A DNA stretch of 64,000 nucleotides from Bog-159 sp049516155. Its GTDB lineage: Bacteria > Acidobacteriota > Terriglobia > Bryobacterales > Bryobacteraceae. A program made the translations under genes and the position numbers. The notes under the pieces are model-generated. The model saw only the letters and a list, made by a program, of their open reading frames with translations, had not been told where the DNA came from and searched no databases. Of this stretch, positions 47,213 to 54,891 are shown one piece after another (position 1 is the first letter of the stretch; every line of letters begins with the position of its first letter). Location of the stretch: NCBI GenBank assembly GCA_049516155.1, contig JBEKTJ010000003.1, positions 62,001 to 126,000 on the forward strand. The letters are read 5' to 3'.

Positions 47213-47968
47213 CTACTTGTCGAGGATTGCCAGGATCTCGCACTCAGGTCCCAGGTCGGCGGTTAAATTCGCCAGGTTACCGAAACTGTGGAAGCCGAAT
47301 GCGCCCACACCGTCCACCATCCTGAGGATCACTTGCGCCCGCACCTGGCGTGTCTGTCCCAGCAGTTCCACCGTCACAGTGTGGCCCGCCAGGGACGTGC
47401 TCGGCGATTCCACATATGCCACCAGGTCCGGCCCTTCCCGCTTCAGGGTCGTCGCAATCAACCCGTCCGGTCCGACGGCATGCACCTGAACGGCTGTTTC
47501 GCTGCCCATCGGCAGGAAGGCCGGAGCGGCGGCCAAGCTAACAGTGGCGCTGGCAAGATGCTGCAGGGACTCCTGGAGGACGGTCTCGGCTTGGGCGCCA
47601 GTTCCCAACATCGCTGCGGTCGCCCGCAGCCAGGGAGATGCGAGACGCCGCTGGCAGCGGCCGTCGCAGTCCTCTTCCAGGTGCCGCGCCAGTGCGGCCG
47701 CGAAGGGCGAATCGCCGGCTGCAAAATGGGCTAGGACCGCCCAGCCGGGGCACTCGACACGAAATTCAAAGCCCATGATCCGCTGACAGCGGCTGCAACC
47801 CGCCACGTGCGCCAATTCATGCTCCTGCCAGCCCTCGGCGGCCGCTTGCGCAAGCCGCGGCAAGCTCGGGCACGCCGGTCCGGCGAACGCCGGCGCCTGG
47901 ATCGACTGCTGCGACCCGCGGTACGCCTCCCGCAGGGAGGCCAGGAATGTATCTTCGCCGCTTGTCAT
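47213..47968 (-). CDS. zinc-finger anti-sigma-like protein with extra C-terminal domain
   Basis: 251 residues from the ATG at 47968, which overlaps the sigma gene stop (ATGA). The zinc motif H-x3-C-x2-C (HVAGCSRC, about residues 54-61) marks a ZAS-type anti-sigma. The middle is Ala-rich with Cys residues (EEDCDGRCQRRL). No membrane helix is visible, so it is probably soluble. The C-terminal 85 residues (VQVHAVGPDGLIATTLKREG, then beta structure with VTVELLGQTRQVRAQVIL) form the domain also found in the protein at 45941. That domain may sense a ligand or bind a partner and so control the sigma factor. Confidence 0.75.
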   Translation of the reverse strand: MTSGEDTFLASLREAYRGSQQSIQAPAFAGPACPSLPRLAQAAAEGWQEHELAHVAGCSRCQRIMGFEFRVECPGWAVLAHFAAGDSPFAAALARHLEEDCDGRCQRRLASPWLRATAAMLGTGAQAETVLQESLQHLASATVSLAAAPAFLPMGSETAVQVHAVGPDGLIATTLKREGPDLVAYVESPSTSLAGHTVTVELLGQTRQVRAQVILRMVDGVGAFGFHSFGNLANLTADLGPECEILAILDK

Positions 47969-48510
47969 CTCGCCGCTTCTTCCGGAACTACGCCGACTTT
48001 CCAATGTAGTCTCAGTTTGGTGAGGCCCAACTCGCGCCAGTTGGCTACGGTCCCTTGTGAAACCTTAAGAATTTCCGCCGCCTCCCGATAGGACAGGCCT
48101 TCGAAATCGTGGAGAATCAACGCTTCGCGCTGTTCGGGCGGCAGCTTTGCCAGTAGTTCGTGCAGTAAAGCATCGGCCTCCTGCCGCGCCGGCTGCCCCC
48201 GATTCGCGAGCAATGCACCATCCACGGCATTCTCCCGGCGCGACCGCCGCCGCAGATCATCCATCCAGACGTTCCGTGCAACCATCAAGATCCAACCGTC
48301 AAACGTACCCGGACCGGGGATGTACCGGGCGCCCTGGACGCGCGTGCGAGCGATTCTGTACAACGCCTCCTGCGCAATTTCTTCCGCTAGATGCCACGGC
48401 GCCCCTAGCGCCGTTAGGAAGCGCACCAAGCGCAACCACCATTCGGAGTAGATCTCCTCGAAAGCTTCGTCGCTGCCGGCATAGTACTGGAGGATCGGCG
48501 CGTCGGACAT
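47965..48510 (-). CDS. ECF-type RNA polymerase sigma factor
   Basis: 181 residues from the ATG at 48510. Region 2 is visible as EIYSEWWLRLVRFLTALG, AEEIAQEALYRIARTR and FDGWILMVARNVWMDDLRRR; region 4 as LPPEQREALILHDFEGLSYR followed by EAAEILKVSQGTVANW. It is the first gene of a minus-strand operon with the zinc-finger anti-sigma and, further down, the membrane and Lon-like genes. The divergent operon at 48653 starts 142 bases away, so this sigma factor is a good candidate regulator for both directions. Confidence 0.9.
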   Translation of the reverse strand: MSDAPILQYYAGSDEAFEEIYSEWWLRLVRFLTALGAPWHLAEEIAQEALYRIARTRVQGARYIPGPGTFDGWILMVARNVWMDDLRRRSRRENAVDGALLANRGQPARQEADALLHELLAKLPPEQREALILHDFEGLSYREAAEILKVSQGTVANWRELGLTKLRLHWKVGVVPEEAAR

Positions 48511-48652
48511 ATGAGAAATCCGTTTACCTATTCTACTGCATTCGAAGCGCAAGTTCCTTGCGCAATCTTAGGCAGTCGGGACCCTTTACGAGCTTCGTTT
48601 TTTGTGATATAAGTTTGGGGCGGCTGTTCCGTTATGCCGCCGAGGTGGTGAC

Positions 48653-49195
48653 ATGCTATCGAAGCTCGCGGGCCGGCTAAGGCGGGCTTGCCTTTGTGCG
48701 CTACTGCTTCTTCCGCGGGCCGGTGTGCAGGCTTCCGGCTCAGAGCCGCCGGAGGCATCTTGGCGCGTGCGCCTACTGGCGCCGCTCTCGACGAATTTCA
48801 ACCGCAAAGGCGACATGGTTTCCGCGCGGGTGATCGAACCGGCCGCTTATCGTGGACTGGTGCTGGAAGGCGTCATCCGCGAGATCAAGGCGGGCGGCGC
48901 GGCGGGAAAGGAGTCCACCGTTCAATTCGAGTTCCACACCTTGCATGCCGAGGGCGAGGACGTTACGGTGACCGCCGCGCTGGTGGGAGTGGTCAATAGC
49001 CGTGGCGAAGCGGGCGTGGACGAAGCCGGGAAGCCGCTAGCGGCCAGTTCCCGCCCTGTAGGCGGCATGCCCGAGGCGGGCGCGCCGCAGCGCTCGTGGT
49101 CCGGCGCCCCACGCCTCAGCGTGCGGGCCGACTATCTATCCCTGGCGCCCGGCAGCGAGCTTGCGCTTAGGGTGAAAACCAAGCAGAAGCATTGA
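48653..49195 (+). CDS. exported protein, first gene of the envelope operon
   Basis: 180 residues with a signal peptide (about 27 residues, ending GVQASG) and a beta-rich body (WRVRLLAPLSTNFNRKGDMV, RVIEPAAYRGLVLEGVIREI, STVQFEFHTLHAEGEDVTVT). This looks like a small beta-barrel or OB-like module repeated in part. GAGGTGG lies about eight bases before the ATG. It is divergent from the ECF sigma gene. The pattern of a 'range of motion' beta strand followed by a Gly-rich turn recalls periplasmic inhibitors of conjugation-type channels, but no family can be claimed. Confidence 0.6.
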   Translation: MLSKLAGRLRRACLCALLLLPRAGVQASGSEPPEASWRVRLLAPLSTNFNRKGDMVSARVIEPAAYRGLVLEGVIREIKAGGAAGKESTVQFEFHTLHAEGEDVTVTAALVGVVNSRGEAGVDEAGKPLAASSRPVGGMPEAGAPQRSWSGAPRLSVRADYLSLAPGSELALRVKTKQKH

Positions 49196-49349
49196 TCGCA
49201 ATCAAAAAACGCGCCCTGCGGCGTATTTTGGTGTGGAAGGGGTGCTAAGATCTATCACGAAGCTGCGCCGGTGGTAAGATCGGCAAGACCGGTTCGGATT
49301 GGACGGATGCACGGTCCCAATTGGCCGGACGGTAGCGAGTGAGGTAGTC

Positions 49350-50222
49350 GTGAGCGCTTCGGAAGGTAATCAAGAGCCGCCGCCCACACGTATCCGTGCG
49401 GCTGCGGGGGGAGATCTGGCGGAGAGACAGGTCGATTTGCGGGCGGGAGGGTTGAATTGGCGTCATGCCGCCGGCGCGTGCGCGGTGGTAGGCATCCTGA
49501 CGGCCGGGATCATTCTATGGCCCGGAAGAGGGTCCGCACCGAAACCGATTCGGCAGCCGGCCCCCACGTTTGTCCCGGCATCCGGCCAAGTACCGCCGAC
49601 TCAGAAGCCGGTAGTTCTAAAGGCGGCAGTCCCAAGGTCGGCGGTTCAAAGCAAGGGCACTACCAACCACGCCGAAACCCCTCTTGCCGGCAGCGGACGG
49701 CCGCTTGGCGGCACGCCACCAGCCGCGCCTCCGGCCAGGAAAAAGCCGACCCCCTTCGCAACCGCGACCGCACCTGCTCCCGTCGTTCCGGTACCGGCTC
49801 CGCAGCGCGAGAAGGCAAGCCGGCCACTCGAAACGGCCCGGAACACGCCGCCGCCGGTTGGCGAAAGCCCGGTTGTGATTTCTCCACTCCCATTCAAGGC
49901 CGACGATTTTGCCATCGAAGTGCTCTCGCGGACCAACCGCATTGAAAACGGGTTGAGTTTTCCATTCGACGACCGCATCTTGGGTGAGCTGGCGCTGGGC
50001 GATATCAAGGTTATGGCCGTGTTTAGCGGGCAGCGACTGCCAAGAGGCCGGCTGACCCTGGAATGGGTGCTGGACGGCATGCCGCTGGGCCGTAAACCGG
50101 TGCTGATGGGGCAACTGGTGGAGTACGGCGCCGAGCCGACCGTCGGGACGTATAAGGTCGTTCTCCGCTTGGAAGATAAGGTAATCCAGAGTTTCACGTT
50201 TCGAATCACCCCTGCGAAATGA
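49350..50222 (+). CDS. single-pass membrane protein with Pro-rich stalk
   Basis: 290 residues from GTG at 49350 (GAGG about nine bases upstream); a longer TTG start at 49299 is possible. A cytosolic N-terminus of about 40 residues leads to one membrane helix (HAAGACAVVGILTAGIILWP), a Pro/Ala/Lys-rich stalk of about 120 residues, and a C-terminal beta domain (FKADDFAIEVLSRTNRIENG, GRLTLEWVLDGMPLGRKPVL, YKVVLRLEDKVIQSFTFRI). The C-terminal domain should sit in the periplasm, at the end of the stalk. It overlaps the next gene by four bases (ATGA). No family recognised. Confidence 0.6.
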   Translation: MSASEGNQEPPPTRIRAAAGGDLAERQVDLRAGGLNWRHAAGACAVVGILTAGIILWPGRGSAPKPIRQPAPTFVPASGQVPPTQKPVVLKAAVPRSAVQSKGTTNHAETPLAGSGRPLGGTPPAAPPARKKPTPFATATAPAPVVPVPAPQREKASRPLETARNTPPPVGESPVVISPLPFKADDFAIEVLSRTNRIENGLSFPFDDRILGELALGDIKVMAVFSGQRLPRGRLTLEWVLDGMPLGRKPVLMGQLVEYGAEPTVGTYKVVLRLEDKVIQSFTFRITPAK

Positions 50223-51043
50223 AGGTGGCTGCCCAAATGAGAGTCCCAGTTTTTGCGATCCTGTTTACCGTTGTTTCGTGCGGAGTCGTCTGCGGCCAAG
50301 GCAATCCCCCAACGCCGCTGCCGGCTCCCCAAGCGGCCCCGACCGAAGCAGCGGCGGCCCCCCAGAGCGCGCCACAGCCCGAGACGGAGTCCGACCGCTT
50401 CCCGATCTTCCGCGAGAACGCCGACAGGCTGCGCGGCGACTACGAGGAACTCGACAAGAAGAACATGGCGGAGGTCGACAAGTTGACGCGCACCAAGCGC
50501 TGCCAGATCAACCGGATCGGACCGCTGCTCGACCGTTCGATAGCCGCCATGCACGATTGGGTGACCGCGGAGAAGAAGTATTGGGAGGTGTGGGGCGACG
50601 CCGAGAAGAAGCGGGTCGACAACCAGCAGGCCACGTTGGCGAGCATGCAGGCGGAACTGGAGCGCGTGGCGAATCTGCAGGAAAGCGAGAAGCAAGACCA
50701 CTTGGAACTCCAGAGACGGAAAGCCGGTCTGGAGCAGACCAAGCGCACCGAGGAAATTGGCGCCCAGATCGACGGGCTGATCAAGGACATCCAGGACAGC
50801 GAGGCCCGCTTAGCCGATGCGCAGCAGCAGTTCGACAGCTTGACGGCACAGATCACCAACATGAGAGCTTTGATTTCCGCGCGCCTGGTGGGCATCCGTC
50901 AGAACTTGGCGCGGGTGGACGCGTGGGAATCCGACATGATCTCGTACTATGAAAAAGCCCGCGCCGCCGCCAACGAATTCTGCAATACGAAGAAACCGGA
51001 CGAGCGCTCAACGCCGCTGCCCAAAAAGCCGGCCAGCAACTAG
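50219..51043 (+). CDS. periplasmic coiled-coil lipoprotein
   Basis: 274 residues. Leader with lipobox-like VVSC (about residue 21); a Pro/Ala-rich linker and then about 200 residues of nearly uninterrupted heptads: RENADRLRGDYEELDKKNMA, AEKKYWEVWGDAEKKRV, LEQTKRTEEIGAQIDGLIKD and QQFDSLTAQITNM. It should form long helical bundles in the periplasm. The start overlaps the stop of the stalk protein gene. Similar to structural or adaptor coiled coils of envelope complexes; no enzyme motif. Confidence 0.65.
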   Translation: MKVAAQMRVPVFAILFTVVSCGVVCGQGNPPTPLPAPQAAPTEAAAAPQSAPQPETESDRFPIFRENADRLRGDYEELDKKNMAEVDKLTRTKRCQINRIGPLLDRSIAAMHDWVTAEKKYWEVWGDAEKKRVDNQQATLASMQAELERVANLQESEKQDHLELQRRKAGLEQTKRTEEIGAQIDGLIKDIQDSEARLADAQQQFDSLTAQITNMRALISARLVGIRQNLARVDAWESDMISYYEKARAAANEFCNTKKPDERSTPLPKKPASN

Positions 51044-51060
51044 GATACCGGAGAAATGAA

Positions 51061-52206
51061 ATGAGCGCCCTCGGATGGATCCGCGCGGCGGTACTAGCCT
51101 TCGCCCCGTTGTGCGCCGGCCAGTCGCTGCAAATGGTGCCCGATATTTCGGTGACCGAGGCCGAGTACCGCGACGCGATGGATGCTTGGCTCCGAAACGA
51201 TCCGGGCCTGGAGCGGGAACTCTTCACAGCTCCTCCGGCGGAGGTTCGGAGCCGTATCCGGAAAGCGGCCGCGTTACGCGACGACGCGATGGTGAAGAAA
51301 GAAGCGTACCTCAATCTGATGGCCCAGAGGCTGCGGGAGACCCGCAACCGGCTGCATGGAGCCGACGCCGGCGCCATCCCAGCGGAGGCGCTCAAGAAGG
51401 ACCTGGCGGCGCAGCAATCGCGCATTCTGGGTGAAGAAGAGAATATCGAGGCCTCGCTGCGCGATGTCCCGGAGGGGGATCAGTACCTCCTCTTCCGCCG
51501 CGCGCTGGAAGACGAGCGCGGCAGCCTGGTCAGCCTGCAGAACGGCATTGCATTGCGCCTGCGGTCGCTCGAGACGATCGATCTGGCGCAGCAAGGTATC
51601 CGCAAGGGAGCCACGCCCGACGCCTTGGTGCGGAAGCTGGATGAAATCCTAAAGGTGTGGGAGCAGGAACGCGAAGCTGTAAAGCGGCAGCGCGTCCGCT
51701 TTGCAGACCTCTACGCGGCCATGGAGCGAGCTGTGGCGCAGAACGATCCCAATGCCAAAGCCTTGCCGCGCGCCGTCTCGCCGGGCGCTCCTCGAAAGAG
51801 TAACGGCAGTTCGGCCCGGCCGCCGGACGCATCGGCGGAGGGCGCTCCCACTAGCAACTCTTCCGGCTTGGCGGGGACCTGGATTTACCGCAGCCAGCCC
51901 AAGGCATGGACCGGCTACGGAGAGCCCCAAGCGGTTACATTGGTTCTTTACGAACAATCGGGCGAATTGACCGGAACGTATGAGGCTCGCCTGCCGCTCC
52001 CCAACAGTACGGCTAATATCCGGCTGGCGCTTACCTGTTTGCAGAGGTCCGGAGCTTCCGCGCGCATGCACTGGAAATCGGAGACCCCGCCTGGGGAAGG
52101 CGAGATGGAGATCAAACTGGCCTCGGACGGCCGACTGTTCGTGGACCGGGTCCGCGCCAACGACAGCTATTTCCCGCCGGGGATGGAGGTGTTGCTGCGG
52201 CGCTAG
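51061..52206 (+). CDS. exported helical protein with C-terminal beta domain, paralog A
   Basis: 381 residues. Signal peptide (about 20 residues, ending LCAGQS), helical middle with coiled coils (RLRETRNRLHGADAG, LDEILKVWEQEREAVKRQRV), a low-complexity Ser/Pro/Ala linker and a C-terminal domain of about 110 residues. That domain opens LAGTWIYRSQPKAWTGYGEP and ends PPGMEVLLRR, with lipocalin-like alternation. The whole protein matches the gene at 52983 in layout and in short stretches (DAWLRNDP with LERELFTAP; EVLLRR), so the two are old paralogs. In the operon it follows the coiled-coil lipoprotein by 17 bases. Confidence 0.65.
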   Translation: MSALGWIRAAVLAFAPLCAGQSLQMVPDISVTEAEYRDAMDAWLRNDPGLERELFTAPPAEVRSRIRKAAALRDDAMVKKEAYLNLMAQRLRETRNRLHGADAGAIPAEALKKDLAAQQSRILGEEENIEASLRDVPEGDQYLLFRRALEDERGSLVSLQNGIALRLRSLETIDLAQQGIRKGATPDALVRKLDEILKVWEQEREAVKRQRVRFADLYAAMERAVAQNDPNAKALPRAVSPGAPRKSNGSSARPPDASAEGAPTSNSSGLAGTWIYRSQPKAWTGYGEPQAVTLVLYEQSGELTGTYEARLPLPNSTANIRLALTCLQRSGASARMHWKSETPPGEGEMEIKLASDGRLFVDRVRANDSYFPPGMEVLLRR

Positions 52207-52225
52207 CGCTCCGTTCCCAGTTCCT

Positions 52226-53014
52226 ATGATTCAGGATTGCAACCATCCAGGGCCCGATGAGGCGGGGCTTCGGCTGGAGCGCGCGCTTGAGTGGCGCGCC
52301 ACCGGGCGCGTCCCGCGTGGGGGCCTGGTTGCGAGCACGCTATGTCACGCCGGGCTGGCGGCGGTTTTCTTTGCCTTAGCGTTTACTCCCGCGGGGCCGG
52401 CTGGCGCCTGGCCGTATCGAGATGTAGTCCCGGTCTTTACCGCCGCGCCTTCCCACGCCGCACTGGCTGCGGCGCCGTTGCCATCTTTCGCAACCGGTCG
52501 TGAGAAATCGCCGCCCGAACCGGTGCCGGGCCTCTTTCCGGAACAGGCGGTGAACCTTAGCGCCATCCAGGTATCCTTCGCGGACGATGTATCCGGCCAG
52601 CTTCCGGCGGTGCTGCGCGACCAGCATGGTATGCTCGCGCTTCTCGGCCGGGAGGACGATTCGACGGTGACTCAATACGTCTTCCGTCCGCCTGCGTGGG
52701 AGATGCGCGGCGCCGTCGTGGACGTCAGTTCCAACCTGCGCATCTTGATGGATCCGCCCCGGAAGTGGGCCTTGTGGCGCGAGATCGCGGCCCGTTACGG
52801 AATAGACCTGGAACGCTACCGCGCGTATGCGGTATTTAGTATCGTGTACCGCCGTTGCCTGATGGAAGCCATCCGCGACCGGGCGCTCGCGCGCGGACTG
52901 CGGCCGGGGGGCCGCGTTTCCGCGGTGCGCCTGGCGTTCACGGCGGACCGGCCCTGTGGAGTCGAAGTGCTGGAGGTTTCGCTTGCGAACAAGTCCGTGC
53001 CCGAACCCTTATAG
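52226..53014 (+). CDS. TonB-like membrane-anchored protein
   Basis: 262 residues from the ATG at 52226. One N-terminal membrane helix (ASTLCHAGLAAVFFALAF, about residues 36-53) with a cytosolic N-terminal tail is followed by a periplasmic part: a Pro/Ala segment, then a mixed alpha-beta domain (LSAIQVSFADDVSGQLPAVL, TQYVFRPPAWEMRGAVVDVS, RKWALWREIAARYGIDLERY). The topology is that of TonB-type energy transducers, but their C-terminal sequence is not seen, so only the topology should be trusted. Its end overlaps the start of paralog B by about 32 bases. Confidence 0.5.
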   Translation: MIQDCNHPGPDEAGLRLERALEWRATGRVPRGGLVASTLCHAGLAAVFFALAFTPAGPAGAWPYRDVVPVFTAAPSHAALAAAPLPSFATGREKSPPEPVPGLFPEQAVNLSAIQVSFADDVSGQLPAVLRDQHGMLALLGREDDSTVTQYVFRPPAWEMRGAVVDVSSNLRILMDPPRKWALWREIAARYGIDLERYRAYAVFSIVYRRCLMEAIRDRALARGLRPGGRVSAVRLAFTADRPCGVEVLEVSLANKSVPEPL

Positions 53015-54083
53015 ACGCCGCGCGGCCCCGCTCTTGGCCTGCGTGGCGCTCTGCGCCGCCGTGTTGTCCGGACAGGAATTGCAGCGTCTGCCGGCGCCAC
53101 CGGACTTCTCACAACAGGCCATCGCGGCCCGCGCCGACGAGGTGATGAGCGCCTGGGAAAGATGGGGTCGCGCGGATCGGAAACTGGAGCAACGCATTTT
53201 TGCGCTGCCCATGTCGGAAGCGCGGGAACAGTTGCGCCTGTCGCTGGGCGCATTCCTGGACTTCCTGGCGGCCCGCGGCGCTTACGCCGAATCGGTGGCG
53301 GCCTACCTCGGCCGCGGAGGGTCCGCGAACTCTTTCCCAATTGTCACCGAAGACGCAGGCTGCCGCGACCGCATCGGCCTGCTCGGCGCAAGCCTGGCCG
53401 CCTTGCAGGAGAAGCTCGTCTCCTTGCGCAATTCCTCAATGTGGCTGACTGTCCGCCGCGGCGTGCAGGAGCAAAACGATCAGGCGCTCAAGCTGCAATC
53501 GACGCTTCGGGAGCGGCTGGATACTGCGCCACGCAACCCGCAGCCGGCCGCAAACACTGCGGCGCTCTCATATCGCGATTCCGAGCGCCTGCTTGCCGAA
53601 ACGTTGCGCCGGCTCTGGACGGCTTATTACCAAGCCCTGGCCGACGCTGTCGAACGGAAATCGACGGCGCCCTTGACGCCCGTCCAACGGCCGGACAGTG
53701 CGCATCCGGGCGACCCCACAGCGCGATCCGCCGACTCCCCGCAAGAGGAGGTATGGACCTACACCGAGGGATCCCAGCAGTTCAACGGCGTCGCGGAGCC
53801 GAAGCGCGTGCTGTTGGAACTCTGGACGGAAAATGGAGTGCTGTTCGGCCGCTACCGAGCCGAACTACCGGATTTCCACGGCACAAAAACGGTCGACGTC
53901 CGATTGCGCGGGGTACCTTCCAGCGCTGGTGCGCAGACCCTCCGGATCGAATCCGAGGATCCTGCGCCTGCCGGACAAATCGTCTTGGAGCGGTCGGGCC
54001 TCATTGGAGAGTTGATGCTGGTGCGGGTGGTCCCGGCACGCGGCGCCATCCCGCGCGGTCGTGAGGTATTGCGCCGCCGCTGA
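52983..54083 (+). CDS. exported helical protein with C-terminal beta domain, paralog B
   Basis: 366 residues from TTG at 52983, chosen because TGGAGG ends seven bases upstream; a GTG at 52956 would add nine residues. Signal peptide ending AVLSGQ, helical middle (MSAWERWGRADRKLEQRIFA, SYRDSERLLAETLRRLWTAY), linker, and a C-terminal beta domain (EEVWTYTEGSQQFNGVAEPK, GVLFGRYRAELPDFHG, ending GREVLRRR). The parallel with the protein at 51061 covers both halves. It is the last gene of the plus-strand operon, 30 bases from the convergent Ig-like gene. Confidence 0.65.
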   Translation: MRTSPCPNPYRRRAAPLLACVALCAAVLSGQELQRLPAPPDFSQQAIAARADEVMSAWERWGRADRKLEQRIFALPMSEAREQLRLSLGAFLDFLAARGAYAESVAAYLGRGGSANSFPIVTEDAGCRDRIGLLGASLAALQEKLVSLRNSSMWLTVRRGVQEQNDQALKLQSTLRERLDTAPRNPQPAANTAALSYRDSERLLAETLRRLWTAYYQALADAVERKSTAPLTPVQRPDSAHPGDPTARSADSPQEEVWTYTEGSQQFNGVAEPKRVLLELWTENGVLFGRYRAELPDFHGTKTVDVRLRGVPSSAGAQTLRIESEDPAPAGQIVLERSGLIGELMLVRVVPARGAIPRGREVLRRR

Positions 54084-54113
54084 CGCTAACTACCGCCGAC
54101 CGGCGGTCCCGGA

Positions 54114-54872
54114 TCATTGCGTCACGGGGAAGAAACGGGTGGCGCGACGGCCGTTGAACTCCGCTCGAACCATGAACTCCAAGCCCGAATCGCCCAGTGG
54201 GGCGGGCACGGTTAGCGTAACGTCCGCCTCGCCGTTGGTGGCGGAGGTCGCGGTCTGGCTGCCGAGATCCAACGGCTCGCTGCCGCCGGCCGCTCTGCGG
54301 AGTACGAACAGCACTTTGGCTGACGCGACCGGGAGGCCCTTCCCGTCTTCTACCCGCACCAGCATGGTCGCTTCGCGAACTCGTCTTCGGCCGGGGGGGA
54401 GCGGAGCGGCCCGCTCGACGACGTTTAATTCCCGCTCGTCGTGCGTCACCGCCCCGACACCCAGATTGATCTGTCGAATAACAGCCGCAGCCGAGTGGCC
54501 CGCCCAGCATGCCGTGACCCGAATCTCGAGCGGCCCGTTGGCCCCGGCTGGGCGTGTGCGCGGCGCGACCGCGATTCCGGAGTCGTCCGTCAGCGCGGTG
54601 GCGTCGGACTGGAATCCGGCGAACACGACGCTCGCACCGGCCAGCGGCGGGCTGAAAACCACCAGCGCTCCGGCTACGGGGTGGCCGTCCGCATCCCAGA
54701 CCCGCACAACCGCCGATATCTCGCCAGCCGCGGCCGGGTTGTTGTTGGCGCCATCGCCGCGCAGGACCTCGATGCGCAACGCCTCCGCCGCGTAACTGCG
54801 GCCGTTTCCCGGCAACGCCAGCAACAGCGCACACCAGACGGCGACATGCCAGGCGATTGCGGCTCGCCACAT
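54114..54872 (-). CDS. exported protein with bacterial Ig-like domains
   Basis: 252 residues from the ATG at 54872. A signal peptide (about 28 residues, ending GRSYAAE) precedes two Ig-like (Big_1-type) beta-sandwich domains: AVVRVWDADGHPVAGALVVF with a later TDDSGIAVAPRTRPAGANGP, and MLVRVEDGKGLPVASAKVLF with TNGEADVTLTVPA. The first strand-turn-strand pattern (D-x-x-G-x-P-V-x-G/S-A) is characteristic. Probably a surface or periplasmic structural protein. Last of three minus-strand genes; convergent with the six-gene operon. Confidence 0.75.
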   Translation of the reverse strand: MWRAAIAWHVAVWCALLLALPGNGRSYAAEALRIEVLRGDGANNNPAAAGEISAVVRVWDADGHPVAGALVVFSPPLAGASVVFAGFQSDATALTDDSGIAVAPRTRPAGANGPLEIRVTACWAGHSAAAVIRQINLGVGAVTHDERELNVVERAAPLPPGRRRVREATMLVRVEDGKGLPVASAKVLFVLRRAAGGSEPLDLGSQTATSATNGEADVTLTVPAPLGDSGLEFMVRAEFNGRRATRFFPVTQ

Positions 54873-54891
54873 CGTAGCGCGGCCGGCGAAT

